64,000 bases of DNA from positions 1-64,000 of the forward strand of contig PNML01000004.1 in NCBI GenBank assembly GCA_013823635.1, given 5' to 3'. Below the pieces are notes generated by a model. The model was not told where the DNA came from, searched no databases, and saw only the letters and a program-made list of their open reading frames with translations. The stretch comes from Polaromonas sp. GTDB taxonomy: Bacteria > Pseudomonadota > Gammaproteobacteria > Burkholderiales > Burkholderiaceae_C. This document shows, in pieces, positions 41,734 to 52,867 of the stretch. Position 1 is the first letter of the stretch, and each line of letters begins with the position of its first letter. Position numbers and translations under genes: made by a program.

Positions 41734-43557
41734 TTGATTCGCAAGTCTTTGATTGGGCTGGTGGTTGCACTGGCTTTGGTGGCGGTGTCGGCCGTCGCGT
41801 TGTGGCCGACACACCCCGCGCTTCGGTGGGTACAGTCTCAGGTGTCGCCAACGACAGTTGGTCCATCGCGGCCCGACGAACGCCCCACCCCCCCCAGCCT
41901 GCCCGCCACCGCCGCCTCGTCCACCGTGGTGGGCAATGCCACGGCCGCCGATCTGCTGAAGCTGCCCGGGCTGCAACCCGGCAACGCGGAAACCCGCCTG
42001 ATCGAGATTTTCTCGCTGTTGGAACAGTCCCAGTTCCAGCAAGCCTTGGCCAAATCCAGCGAGTTGACCCGGGACCACCCCAACTTCCACCTCGCACAAC
42101 TGGTTCACGGTGATTTGCTCAAGCTGCGGTTCCAGTCGTCTGCCGCACTGGGAGATGTCAGCGAGGAACAGGCACAAGCCGCCTCGGCCCAACTGGCTTC
42201 GCTGCGGGCCGAAACCCGCAAGCGTTTGCATGCCTTGCAAAACCGCCCGCCGGTCGGCAGCGTGCCACACCAGCTGCTGGCTGTGTCTGCATGGTCCAAA
42301 CACGCCATTGCCATCGACGCGTCCCACTCCCGCCTCTACCTGTTCGAAAACACGGCGACCGGCGGCAACACCCCCAACGGCCAGCTGAAGCTGATTGCTG
42401 ACTTTTTCATCTCCGTGGGCAAGTCTGGCATCAACAAAAAAAGTGAGGGCGACGGCAAGACGCCTTTGGGAAACTACTACATCACCTCGGTCAAAGACCG
42501 AAAGTCCCTGCCTGCGTTTTACGGCGCGGGTGCCTTGCCCATCAACTACCCCAACGCCTTCGACGTGCACCAAGGGCGCACCGGCAGTGGCATCTGGCTG
42601 CACGGTTCACCGCCCAACCAGTTTGTCCGAGCCACCCTGGCCTCTGAGGGTTGTGTGGTGCTGTCCAACCCGGACATGGAAAGGTTGCTGGAGGAGGTGT
42701 CTCCCAAAACCACACCCGTGGTGATTGCCGAGCGGCTGCAATGGGTGGACCCCTCTGCGCTGCAAGCAGACCGCAGCGCGTTCGAGGCATTGCTGCAAGG
42801 CTGGCAATCGGCTCGCAGCAACCTGACGGCCACCGAATTCCGCCAACGCTACGGGCCCACCAACACACTGGGCGCAGGACAGGGCTTGCAGACCGACAAC
42901 ACCGTGAGCTGGCTGGCACACCCCGACGCCAAGCTGGGGTTCACCCAGCTGTCCCTGCTGCAGTCGCGCCTGCCCACCCCCAGCATGGTGGCCACTTTTG
43001 AAGAAACCGCCAACGGACAGCCCACGGGAGTCATCCGCCGGCAGTACTGGCTGGAACAGGCCGGTCAGTGGCAGTTGCTCCAAGACACCGTGCTCTCGGG
43101 GGCACCCTCTGCGCAACTGCGCCGTCCGACACTGGTGGCCAGTAAACCCGCCGACGCACCACAAACCGATCGCACCGAGCAGCATGCTGGGAAAGCAAAC
43201 ACCCCAGCCCATGCCGACCATGAGGCGGTCAGGCAGGCCGTCAACCATTGGGCCAAGGCCTGGAGCCAGAAGAACATGGCGGCCTACCTGAAGGCTTACG
43301 ACGCGTCGTTTGATACCCCCAACGGCCAAAGCCGCAAAGCATGGGAGCAGGACCGACGCGACCGAATTGTGTACAAGACCAACATCCAGATCACCTTGTC
43401 CAACATGACGGTCAACGTCAAGGGCCAGACCGCCACGGTGCGCTTCTCCCAGCGCTACCAGGCCGATCAACTCAACGTGTCCGGTCAGAAAACCCTCAAG
43501 CTGATCAAACGGGGCAACCAGTGGTTGATCACCCATGAACAAGTGGGCAACCGCTGA
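41734..43557 (+). CDS. L,D-transpeptidase (YkuD) family protein with C-terminal Cds6-type domain
   Basis: YkuD motif INYPNAFDVHQGRTGSGIWLHGSPPNQFVRATLASEGCVVLSNPDM (HGS...SxGC); TTG start. Confidence 0.88.
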   Translation: MIRKSLIGLVVALALVAVSAVALWPTHPALRWVQSQVSPTTVGPSRPDERPTPPSLPATAASSTVVGNATAADLLKLPGLQPGNAETRLIEIFSLLEQSQFQQALAKSSELTRDHPNFHLAQLVHGDLLKLRFQSSAALGDVSEEQAQAASAQLASLRAETRKRLHALQNRPPVGSVPHQLLAVSAWSKHAIAIDASHSRLYLFENTATGGNTPNGQLKLIADFFISVGKSGINKKSEGDGKTPLGNYYITSVKDRKSLPAFYGAGALPINYPNAFDVHQGRTGSGIWLHGSPPNQFVRATLASEGCVVLSNPDMERLLEEVSPKTTPVVIAERLQWVDPSALQADRSAFEALLQGWQSARSNLTATEFRQRYGPTNTLGAGQGLQTDNTVSWLAHPDAKLGFTQLSLLQSRLPTPSMVATFEETANGQPTGVIRRQYWLEQAGQWQLLQDTVLSGAPSAQLRRPTLVASKPADAPQTDRTEQHAGKANTPAHADHEAVRQAVNHWAKAWSQKNMAAYLKAYDASFDTPNGQSRKAWEQDRRDRIVYKTNIQITLSNMTVNVKGQTATVRFSQRYQADQLNVSGQKTLKLIKRGNQWLITHEQVGNR

Positions 43558-43611
43558 GTCGCACGCCCCACACCATCGCCAACTTTCCCCACCTCAGCAC
43601 GGAGACACACC

Positions 43612-44316
43612 ATGCCCGACCACATTGCCACATCCACGACCACCTGGCTCCGCCGTCCTTGGCTGCTGGCCGTGGGCGGCCTTTTGTGCCTGAGCCTGTC
43701 AGCCCATGCCGCACCCGACACCGTTCGCGTCAAACTCACCACCAGTGTGGGTGACATTGAGTTGGAGCTGTACCCGGCCCAGGCGCCCAAAACGGTGGAA
43801 AATTTCGTGCAGTACGTCAAGGACAAACACTATGACGGCACCCTGTTTCACCGCGTCATCCCCAACTTCATGGTGCAGGGTGGTGGCTTCGACGCCCAGT
43901 ACGTGCAAAAAAAGACCCGAGCACCCGTGGTCCATGAGGGCCGCGAGGCCTTGGCCAAGGGTGGTCTGCGCAATGTGGTGGGCACGGTGGCCATGGCGCG
44001 CACCAACGACCCGCAGTCGGCCACCGCCCAGTTTTTCATCAATGTCAAAGACAATGCTTTCCTGGACCCGGTGGTGATTCCACCCGGCGATCCAGTGCCA
44101 CGGTTTGAGTACCAGGGCCGGGTGTTTGAAAACACCCCCCGTGCCTCCTTGCTGAACGCACCCCAATTGTTCGGCTACACCGTGTTTGGCAAAGTGATTG
44201 CCGGCATGGACGTGGTCGACAAAATCAAGGCCGTGCCCACCGGGGCGGGCGGCCCCTTCCCGACCGACGTACCGAAAACGCCGGTCCTCATCCTCAAAGC
44301 AACCCTGGAGAACTGA
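43612..44316 (+). CDS. Peptidyl-prolyl cis-trans isomerase, cyclophilin type, exported
   Basis: Signal peptide [55 protein letters not shown]. Confidence 0.94.
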   Translation: MPDHIATSTTTWLRRPWLLAVGGLLCLSLSAHAAPDTVRVKLTTSVGDIELELYPAQAPKTVENFVQYVKDKHYDGTLFHRVIPNFMVQGGGFDAQYVQKKTRAPVVHEGREALAKGGLRNVVGTVAMARTNDPQSATAQFFINVKDNAFLDPVVIPPGDPVPRFEYQGRVFENTPRASLLNAPQLFGYTVFGKVIAGMDVVDKIKAVPTGAGGPFPTDVPKTPVLILKATLEN

Positions 44317-44317
44317 C

Positions 44318-44824
44318 ATGAGCCAACCCCAAGTCGAACTGCACATTGCCGGCCACGGCACCATCACCCTGGAACTGGATGCGGAAAAAGCCCCCAAGTC
44401 CACCGCCAATTTCCTGGCCTACGTGGCCAAGGGACATTACGACAACACCATCTTCCACCGCGTGATGGACGGCTTCATGATCCAGGGTGGCGGCTTTGAA
44501 CCCGGCATGAAGCAAAAAGACTGCGACGCGCCCATCACCAACGAGGCCAACAACGGCCTGAAGAACACCATGTACACCGTGGCCATGGCACGAACCAACG
44601 ACCCCCACTCCGCCACCGCCCAGTTCTTCATCAACGTGGCCGACAACGGCTTTCTGAACCACACCGCCCCCACGGGCAGCGGATGGGGCTACGCCGTGTT
44701 CGGCAAAGTGGTGGCCGGCACCGAAGTGGTGGACGCCATCCGAAAAGTGGCCACGGGTCGCAGCGGCTTCCACGAGAACGTGCCCAAGGCCGACGTGGTC
44801 ATCTCCAAAGCCGTGACCATCTGA
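44318..44824 (+). CDS. ppiB: Peptidyl-prolyl cis-trans isomerase B, cytoplasmic cyclophilin
   Basis: [51 protein letters not shown]. Confidence 0.94.
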   Translation: MSQPQVELHIAGHGTITLELDAEKAPKSTANFLAYVAKGHYDNTIFHRVMDGFMIQGGGFEPGMKQKDCDAPITNEANNGLKNTMYTVAMARTNDPHSATAQFFINVADNGFLNHTAPTGSGWGYAVFGKVVAGTEVVDAIRKVATGRSGFHENVPKADVVISKAVTI

Positions 44825-44844
44825 CCCTGGCGCTTGCCACCGAG

Positions 44845-45621
44845 ATGAACACCGCACCGGTGTTGCAGGCGCCTGCACACTGGCGCTGCGTGGACTTCCT
44901 GTCGGACGTTCACCTGCACATGGACGACGCGGACACGTTCGCTGCCTGGCAGCGCTACATGGCACACACCGAGGCCGATGCCCTGTTCATCCTGGGCGAC
45001 CTGTTTGAGGTCTGGGTGGGCGACGATGTGTTGGACCACCCCGAGCAAGGCCACTTCTGGCAAGCCTGCGCCCGGGTGCTGCACCACACCAGTCAGCGCA
45101 TGCCGGTGTACTTCATGGTGGGCAACCGGGACTTCCTGGTGGGCGAACGCCTGCTGGATGTGGCCGGTCTCACGGGTCTGTCAGATCCCACCGTGCTGAC
45201 CTGGGCCGGGCAGCGTTGGCTGCTCAGCCATGGTGACGCCCTGTGCACCGCCGACGTGGCTTACCAGGCGTTTCGGGCCCAGGTCAGGCAGTCGACGTGG
45301 ACCCAGACTTTCCTGGCCAAGCCGCTGGATGAACGCCTGGCGCTGGCGCGGGGCATGCGACAGGCCAGCGAGGAGCGCAAACACACCCAGGACGAATGGG
45401 CAGACGTGGACACCCCCACCGCGCTGGCAGCCACCCTAGCCAACCATTGCCAGAGGCTCATCCATGGCCACACCCACCAGCCAGCGGTGCACCAGCTGGA
45501 CGCGCTGCACCATCGGCACGTGCTCAGCGACTGGGATGCGCGCGCCACACCACCCAGGCTGCAGGTGCTGCGGGCCGAGCGGGGGCAAGCACCCCAACCC
45601 GTTGACACCCACAATTTATAA
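44845..45621 (+). CDS. lpxH: UDP-2,3-diacylglucosamine diphosphatase
   Basis: FLSDVHLHMDDADT; FILGDLFEVWVGDD; VGNRDFLVGERLL; LLSHGDALCTADVAYQ; LIHGHTHQPAVH. Confidence 0.95.
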   Translation: MNTAPVLQAPAHWRCVDFLSDVHLHMDDADTFAAWQRYMAHTEADALFILGDLFEVWVGDDVLDHPEQGHFWQACARVLHHTSQRMPVYFMVGNRDFLVGERLLDVAGLTGLSDPTVLTWAGQRWLLSHGDALCTADVAYQAFRAQVRQSTWTQTFLAKPLDERLALARGMRQASEERKHTQDEWADVDTPTALAATLANHCQRLIHGHTHQPAVHQLDALHHRHVLSDWDARATPPRLQVLRAERGQAPQPVDTHNL

Positions 45622-45625
45622 AGAA

Positions 45626-45653
45626 AAAGGCACGCAACGCACACACAGCGTGC
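45626..45653 (-). terminator. Possible intrinsic terminator of the DUF349 gene
   Basis: On minus strand: GCACGC-12 nt-GCGTGC followed by CTTTTTCTTT; long loop. Confidence 0.5.
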
Positions 45654-45670
45654 GATGAATGCTCCTTTTA

Positions 45671-48307
45671 TTACACCCTTCTGAGCAAGGGCTTGAGGGC
45701 CTGCTGCAGACGGCGGGCGGCTTCCTCGCTCCACTCAGCGGCCAACACCCGCCCGGCATCCTGCGGCCAGGTCTGCGCGGGCGGCGCGTCGTGGCGGCGC
45801 GTCAGCAGTTGCAACTGCAGCGCACGGCGCGCATCGACGTGGGCGGCCGGTGTGGGCACTTCAGCGGCCATTTCCAGGCGCAACAGCGCGTCGGAAGGAA
45901 GGCTCCCGGCTGGTGCGGCCAGCGACTGCAACCAAGCCTGGCGCACCGAGGCGTTGACACGGGGACCCAACTCGGCTGCCGAGGGCACCAAGCTGGCGTC
46001 GCGCGCGCGCCAGGCCTCCAACAACTGCGTCAACGACTGTCCGTGGGCCTGAGCGGCCAGCTTTTTCAGGGCCAGCTGGGCCTGCTCCACGGCATCACGC
46101 TGGGCACGGAAGGCGGCGTCGCCCAAACGGGGGCCTCGGTCCTGGAAACGGGCATCAGCGTCGCGGCCGGCCGAATCGCGCCGACCGGGTGAGCGGGCAT
46201 CGCGGTCATCGCGGCCAGGACGGGGGCCGCGCGAGTCACCAGGGCGTTGTCCACGGCCAGCGGGTGCGGGTTCCGCCTTTTTCATGCCAGGACGGTCATC
46301 TCCACGCACGGCCACCACTTTGCGCGCAGGTGCGGGCGCGGGGGTTGGCCGGGCATCGGGCTCAGCGGAAGCCTCGCTGGAATCCGCTGTCTCAGTCGGT
46401 GCGGCCGCTGACGCAGCGGCGGCGGCTTGCACAGCTTGGGCCTGGCCACGCATGGCGGCGTCCAACTCGGCCATGGCCGCCTGGATTTTTTGCGCGTCCT
46501 GACTGGCGTTGGCGGCTTGCAGGGCTTGGGCGGCGGCCAGCACGCGCTGATCGTGGGCGCTCATGGCACTGGCCTGCTTTTCGCGGGCGGCATCCTTGCG
46601 CTGGAAGGCTTCGTCAATGGGCTTGCGGAACGCGTCCCACAGCTTTTGCTCCAGCTTTCGCTCCAGCGGCACGGCCTGGGCCAGCGCTTGCCACTCGTGC
46701 TGCAGTGCGCGGACCGCGTCCATGCGCAACACGTCGGCCGCCCCCAGCACACCGGCCTGTTCAATCAAAGCCTGGCGCTGGGCCAAGTTGGCCGACTGCG
46801 CAGCGTCCAATGGCGCGCGCGCCTTGGCCATGGCGGCTTTCCACAGTGGCTGAAGCTCGGCAAACTGTTTTTCACCCAGGTGCCCGCCATGGCGCCAGGC
46901 ATCGGCGTAGCGGTGCAGTTCACGGGCGTGGACCTTCCAGTCCGTGTTGGCAGCGTGTTGTGCGGTCCAGTCCTCCAGCTCTTTGATCAGCGCCAGACGC
47001 TGTGCTCGGTGTGCGGCGGACTCGGCCTTGAGCTTGTCCAACCACTGTTCCACCACCTTGTGGGCTTGGTTGCAGGCTTCGTCAAATCGCTTCCACAGGG
47101 CGTGGTTGGGTGCCCCCCCCTGGTCGGTTTGTTTCCAGCTTTCGCGCAAGGCACGCAGGGTTTCCTGGATTTTCCGGCCGCCGGGACGCTGCCCCTCCGG
47201 CGCTGCCACCAGGGCTTCTGCCTTGGCCACCAGCTCCTGGCGCAGTTGATCCGCACGCCAGCGCTGCCAGCCCTCCAGGTCTCCGGCCTGGGCCAGCAGG
47301 CCTTGGGCCTGGGCCTCCAACTCGGTGGGCAGCCAGCGACCATGCTCTTTGAGCAAGTGGCGCAAGTCACTCGCCAGTTTGGGCAAGGTTTTGCCGTGGC
47401 CCTGCGCAAGCTCGTCGGACAGCTGCTTGACCGCTGCCCCGACTTTATGGCTGGCCAGGGCCTTGGCGGTGGCGGTCTCCTCGGGCGACAGGCTGGGCTG
47501 GGCTTTGTCGACCACGGTTTCACCGCGCTGCTTGCGAATTTCGTCGGCCCAAACCGGCACCGCAGGCAAGGGGGCAGCCGGATCGGCCAACGCGGCCACG
47601 GCCATCTGCAACGCCGCTTCAAACGCTTGCCACACCAAGTTGAGCTGGGCTCGGGAGTTGTCCAGCATGGGGGCGTAGCGCAGGTCGATGCTGTGCCACT
47701 GCGCATCGCTGGCCAACACCTGTGCCTGGGCCGTCCACTGGGCCACGTCCGTGGCGAGCCCTTGACTCACCGCCTGGGAATCGGCCAGGGGCTTGGTGGA
47801 CATGACCTCGATGCGCTGCGCCAACAGCACAGCGGCTTCACGCTCCACCTGGATGCGGTGCTGCAAATCCTCGATGGCCTTGACCCGCTCCACCAGCGCC
47901 GCCTTCAACCCGGCCAACGGCTCGCGTGACAAAGGGGCACCGGCCTTGGCGGCGTCACGCTGCCAGCCCATGGCGTCGGCCACGTTCAGGCGTTCTTGCG
48001 CCAGCATGGTTTCAGCCTTGTGTGCCCATTCCACCACCAGCCCTTCCTGGGCCTTGGCGCGCTTGAGTTCGTCCAACTTTTCCTTCAGCGGCTTGGCGGC
48101 GCCTTTGTCGCGGTGCGACAGCTCGCGGTACACCTCGGCCATGGCGTCGGCTGAAGGGGACGTGGCCAGCCAGTCACGGACACGCGCCGTGCGCTCCCCC
48201 GTGGTGGGCGCGGTGAAGGCCCCTCCCGTCAGTTGGTCCAGAGCGACCGCGTCGCTGGACTTGGAGGGGGCGGGAGAAGAGCTTTCAGATTTCACAACAG
48301 AACTCAA
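45671..48307 (-). CDS. DUF349 domain-containing protein
   Basis: 878 aa, charged helical repeats with LREsWK...LWKRFDEACNQ and LWDAFRKPIDEAF motifs typical of DUF349. Confidence 0.85.
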   Translation of the reverse strand: MSSVVKSESSSPAPSKSSDAVALDQLTGGAFTAPTTGERTARVRDWLATSPSADAMAEVYRELSHRDKGAAKPLKEKLDELKRAKAQEGLVVEWAHKAETMLAQERLNVADAMGWQRDAAKAGAPLSREPLAGLKAALVERVKAIEDLQHRIQVEREAAVLLAQRIEVMSTKPLADSQAVSQGLATDVAQWTAQAQVLASDAQWHSIDLRYAPMLDNSRAQLNLVWQAFEAALQMAVAALADPAAPLPAVPVWADEIRKQRGETVVDKAQPSLSPEETATAKALASHKVGAAVKQLSDELAQGHGKTLPKLASDLRHLLKEHGRWLPTELEAQAQGLLAQAGDLEGWQRWRADQLRQELVAKAEALVAAPEGQRPGGRKIQETLRALRESWKQTDQGGAPNHALWKRFDEACNQAHKVVEQWLDKLKAESAAHRAQRLALIKELEDWTAQHAANTDWKVHARELHRYADAWRHGGHLGEKQFAELQPLWKAAMAKARAPLDAAQSANLAQRQALIEQAGVLGAADVLRMDAVRALQHEWQALAQAVPLERKLEQKLWDAFRKPIDEAFQRKDAAREKQASAMSAHDQRVLAAAQALQAANASQDAQKIQAAMAELDAAMRGQAQAVQAAAAASAAAPTETADSSEASAEPDARPTPAPAPARKVVAVRGDDRPGMKKAEPAPAGRGQRPGDSRGPRPGRDDRDARSPGRRDSAGRDADARFQDRGPRLGDAAFRAQRDAVEQAQLALKKLAAQAHGQSLTQLLEAWRARDASLVPSAAELGPRVNASVRQAWLQSLAAPAGSLPSDALLRLEMAAEVPTPAAHVDARRALQLQLLTRRHDAPPAQTWPQDAGRVLAAEWSEEAARRLQQALKPLLRRV

Positions 48308-48499
48308 CAGTCAATGTAAACAAAGAGGGGCAACCACAGCTGCCCCTTTGAACAACGAGTGATCCATCCACCCTGGCGGGTTTGAACAGACACAAGACCC
48401 TCTATTGTCGCCGCAGCGGTACGCGGTACAGGAATAGGTGACTGCACTTTTGGTGTTTTCTAAATACTTTTTTAGGTATATCAACTCACCTCAATAGTA

Positions 48500-48528
48500 T
48501 TGACCGGTCATTAATTGCTCCCTAGAAT
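48500..48528 (+). promoter_or_regulatory. Putative sigma70 promoter upstream of lytic transglycosylase gene
   Basis: TTGACC - 17 nt - TAGAAT in an AT-rich patch. Confidence 0.6.
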
Positions 48529-48681
48529 CCGCCGAACCTGTGGCCGCGGGTTAACCCTGATCCCCGTCCGGCCACCCCCTGCGCTCACATTGCGCCCCCT
48601 TGCCCTGGTGACCTACCGGTTGCCAGCCGCCCACGATGCGGCTGGTGGACTCACCGGTTTCACCCCGTCGAAAGGACAGAC

Positions 48682-49545
48682 ATGATTGCCAATACCCATT
48701 CAGGCTCACCCTCCGCCTCCCCCCTGCAGCGCTGGGCCCAACTCGCCGTGCGCAGCATCATGGCCTTGACCCACAACGGCATTGCACTGGTGGGCTTGGC
48801 CATGGCCGCGCTGGCCTTGGTACTGGTCACGCGTGACGACATCCGCCATGTGGCCGAAGAGCGTGTGCTGTCTTATTTGTTGCAACGCCAGGAAGCCCGC
48901 AACGACGCCAACGCCTTCACACCCGACCTGCTGGCCGCTGACCGCGCCACGGCGGCGCACCCCTCTGATCTGCCCAAAGACCAGGCCAACGTGGCACTTT
49001 GGCTGTCGCGCAAGTACCGGGTGGCCCCTGAGCCACTGAGTGTGCTGGTGGCCGAGGCCTTCCAATTGGGCGAAAAAATCAAACTGGATCCCACGCTGAT
49101 TTTGGCGGTGATGGCGATTGAGTCGCGCTTCAACCCATTTGCCCAAAGCCATTTTGGCGCCCAGGGCCTGATGCAGGTGCTCACCCGGGTCCACACCGAC
49201 AAGTACGAGGACTTCGGCGGCAAGCTGGCGGCCTTTGACCCGGTGACCAATTTGCGTGTGGGTGTGCAGGTGCTGCGTGACTGCATCCAACGCGCTGGCA
49301 GCATCGAAGGTGGCCTGAGCCTGTATGTGGGCGCTGTCACCGTGGATGGCAGCGACTATGTCAACAAGGTGATGGGCGAACACATCCGCTTGCGCGACGT
49401 GGCACTGGGCAAGCGACCAGCCGCCAGCCCCATCATCCGCACCGAACCCCGCAAGGTTCAGCCTCCCACCCTCATGCCCGCCCAACTGGCGCCCGCCGAG
49501 GCAGAGTCGGCCCAGCATTCAGCCGAATCGACCCGGGGCGCCTGA
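48682..49545 (+). CDS. Membrane-anchored lytic transglycosylase (SLT-domain) protein
   Basis: N-terminal TM; LDPTLILAVMAIESRFNPFAQSHFGAQGLMQVLTRVHTDKY (SLT E-S, GLMQV motif). Confidence 0.88.
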   Translation: MIANTHSGSPSASPLQRWAQLAVRSIMALTHNGIALVGLAMAALALVLVTRDDIRHVAEERVLSYLLQRQEARNDANAFTPDLLAADRATAAHPSDLPKDQANVALWLSRKYRVAPEPLSVLVAEAFQLGEKIKLDPTLILAVMAIESRFNPFAQSHFGAQGLMQVLTRVHTDKYEDFGGKLAAFDPVTNLRVGVQVLRDCIQRAGSIEGGLSLYVGAVTVDGSDYVNKVMGEHIRLRDVALGKRPAASPIIRTEPRKVQPPTLMPAQLAPAEAESAQHSAESTRGA

Positions 49546-49634
49546 ACACACAGGTCCATTCGGGGCGGGGTCGCGCGGCAGCTCCCAGGGATATCCCAGC
49601 CACTCTCCTGGTAGGCGGGCTTCCGTTACACTTT

Positions 49635-49775
49635 CGCCGCGCGCGACTGGCGATACACCAGCGGCTGGATGCACAGCTTGCAGGTCGACGTGGATGACCA
49701 CTGGGAAGCGCGCCGTTCACCCCCGTCAACTTCGGTGGCGCTGAATGTTCAGCCGTTCGCCTGGGCAGTCCTTGC
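49635..49775 (+). ncRNA. ZTP riboswitch (pfl motif) in glyA leader
   Basis: CGCGCGACTGGCGATAC ... CGTGGATGACCACTGGGAAGCGCGCCGTTCACC ... CAGCCGTTCGCCTGGGCAGTCC, matching the conserved pfl/ZTP segments in order, 47 nt before glyA. Confidence 0.92.
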
Positions 49776-49821
49776 GGTCAACCCTGCGCCCAAGGTCCCT
49801 TGTCATTGAAAGACTGCCACC

Positions 49822-51054
<1,233 letters not shown>

Positions 51055-51066
<12 letters not shown>

Positions 51067-51112
51067 GAACCCAAATAACACAAGCGCTGGAGCATGTTTT
51101 TGCTATAAATTC
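51055..51112 (-). repeat. Dispersed AT-rich repeat, copy C (glyA 3' end / glyA-nrdR spacer)
   Basis: CTATAGCTAAGAACCCAAATAACACAAGCGCTGGAGCATGTTTTTGCTATAAATTC matches reverse complement of copy D (GCGCTacAGGCATATTTTGCTtgAAAAT). Confidence 0.55.
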
Positions 51113-51147
51113 ATGCACACAGCATTGTTGGGCAACTGGCCACTGAC

Positions 51148-51606
51148 ATGAAGTGCCCTTTTTGCGGCCACACGGAAACCCAGGTGTCGGAAACGCGCCT
51201 GGGCGACGATGCCGCATTCATCCGCCGCCGTCGGCAGTGCCAGCAGTGCGGCAAACGCTTCACCACCTACGAGCGGCCCGAAGTCAGCTTTCCGGCGGTG
51301 GTGAAAAAAGATGGGCGGCGCATCGACTATGCCAGTGACAAGCTGCGCGCCTCCTTTGCCCTGGCGCTGCGCAAACGCCCCGTCAGCACCGAGCAGGTGG
51401 ATGCCGCTCTGGAGCGCATCGAAGAAAAGCTGCTCAACCTGGGCGCGCGCGAAGTGCCCTCCAGCCAACTGGGCGAAATGGTCATGCGTGAACTGCAAAA
51501 GCTGGACAAGGTGGCCTACGTCCGCTTCGCCAGCGTCTACCGCAGCTTTGCCGACGTGGACGAGTTCAAAGCACTGGTTGACGAGGTGAGTGACCGGGGG
51601 GGTTGA
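51148..51606 (+). CDS. nrdR: Transcriptional regulator NrdR
   Basis: [45 protein letters not shown] zinc ribbon plus ATP-cone. Confidence 0.97.
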   Translation: MKCPFCGHTETQVSETRLGDDAAFIRRRRQCQQCGKRFTTYERPEVSFPAVVKKDGRRIDYASDKLRASFALALRKRPVSTEQVDAALERIEEKLLNLGAREVPSSQLGEMVMRELQKLDKVAYVRFASVYRSFADVDEFKALVDEVSDRGG

Positions 51607-51703
51607 GGGACCTGGTGCCCCACGCGGGCCACACCTGCCGTTCGTCGGTGCAGCGCTGCCGCTCCTCCAGCCAACGGCACCACACCCTGTTGTGTTCGCC
51701 ACA

Positions 51704-52273
51704 ATGGACGCCATGTCCACTGTCCACATGTCCAACCGCACACGCGCTGCTCAGCGGGGGTTCACCCTGATAGAGGCCATGGTGGTCATGGTCATCATGG
51801 CCATTCTGGCCGCCATCGCGGTGCCGAGCATGCGGGACCTGATTGCTGGCTACCAGACACGCTCCACCGCCGACAACATGGCCGCCATGATTGCCTACGC
51901 CAAGATGGAGGCCATTCGACGTGGTGGACGGGTGGTGCTGGTGAAAGCGGCTGCAGGCAACAGCACCAACAACTGTGGCACCAACCAGCGCTGGTCTTGT
52001 GGCGTCCTTTTGTACGCCGATTTGGATGCAGACAACGTGCAGGACGCCAATGAGCCCACCCTGCGCGCCATGGATGTACCCACCAATGTCAACCTCATGA
52101 ACATGTCGGCGGGCAATGGTGCATTTCTGACGTTCAACCGCTGGGGGCAGGCCAACGGCATCAATGCGCTGGATTTCCGCGTCACCAAAACAGGTGTGGC
52201 GGCGGCAGACCGTTCTGTCTGCGTGTCTTCAGGTGGCCGCATCCGTGTTGTCGACGGCATCGTGTGCCCCTAA
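51704..52273 (+). CDS. Type IV pilus minor pilin / GspH-FimT family protein
   Basis: Prepilin motif RGFTLIEAMVVMVIMAILAAIAVPSMRDLIAGYQTRSTAD; start codon uncertain. Confidence 0.9.
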   Translation: MDAMSTVHMSNRTRAAQRGFTLIEAMVVMVIMAILAAIAVPSMRDLIAGYQTRSTADNMAAMIAYAKMEAIRRGGRVVLVKAAAGNSTNNCGTNQRWSCGVLLYADLDADNVQDANEPTLRAMDVPTNVNLMNMSAGNGAFLTFNRWGQANGINALDFRVTKTGVAAADRSVCVSSGGRIRVVDGIVCP

Positions 52274-52300
52274 CCCCCCATCAATGACACCCCCAAAGCC

Positions 52301-52867
52301 ATGGCACCCAAGCGGCAATCCCTCCACCATCAGCACGGCATCAGTCTGATCGAGTCACTGGTGTCACTGCTGGTGTTGGCCTTGGGTGTGCTGGGCATGC
52401 TGGGTGTTCAGCTCAAGTCCATGGCCGACAACCAGAACGCCACACAACGCGTCTTGGCCGCACGCCTGGCCGATGACCTGTTCGAGCGCATCAAGGCCAA
52501 CCCCAGCGGGGTGGGTGGTCTGGCGACATACTCCGTCAACTCATCCTGGGCCAACATCGCCTCGCCTGCGGCCAACCAATTGTGTGACGCCAATGCCTGC
52601 AACGCCACGCAACAGGCGGCCTATGACCTCTGGGCGTGGCAGCGGAGTGTGCGCAACACCCTGCCCGGGGGCAACGCCACCACGTTCATATCTCCATCTG
52701 ACGCTGAGCAACTGGGCGTCATGATCTCCTGGCAACTCCGACAGACCGATACCTCCTCGGTGGCGGGTGCGGATGCCGTGCGTGCCGGCTGGCTGAACGT
52801 CGATGTGGCCAACGGCCCCGCATGCCCAGCCGGATCCGTCTGCCTGCTGGCCTACGCCAAACCCTGA
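52301..52867 (+). CDS. pilV: Type IV pilus modification protein PilV
   Basis: HGISLIESLVSLLVLALGVLGMLGVQLKSM...NATQRVLAARLADDLFERIKANP. Confidence 0.9.
   Translation: MAPKRQSLHHQHGISLIESLVSLLVLALGVLGMLGVQLKSMADNQNATQRVLAARLADDLFERIKANPSGVGGLATYSVNSSWANIASPAANQLCDANACNATQQAAYDLWAWQRSVRNTLPGGNATTFISPSDAEQLGVMISWQLRQTDTSSVAGADAVRAGWLNVDVANGPACPAGSVCLLAYAKP

Noticed and set aside
46427-47929. 500-aa plus-strand ORF opposite the DUF349 gene
   Set aside because: Antisense shadow; the minus-strand frame has recognisable DUF349 motifs.
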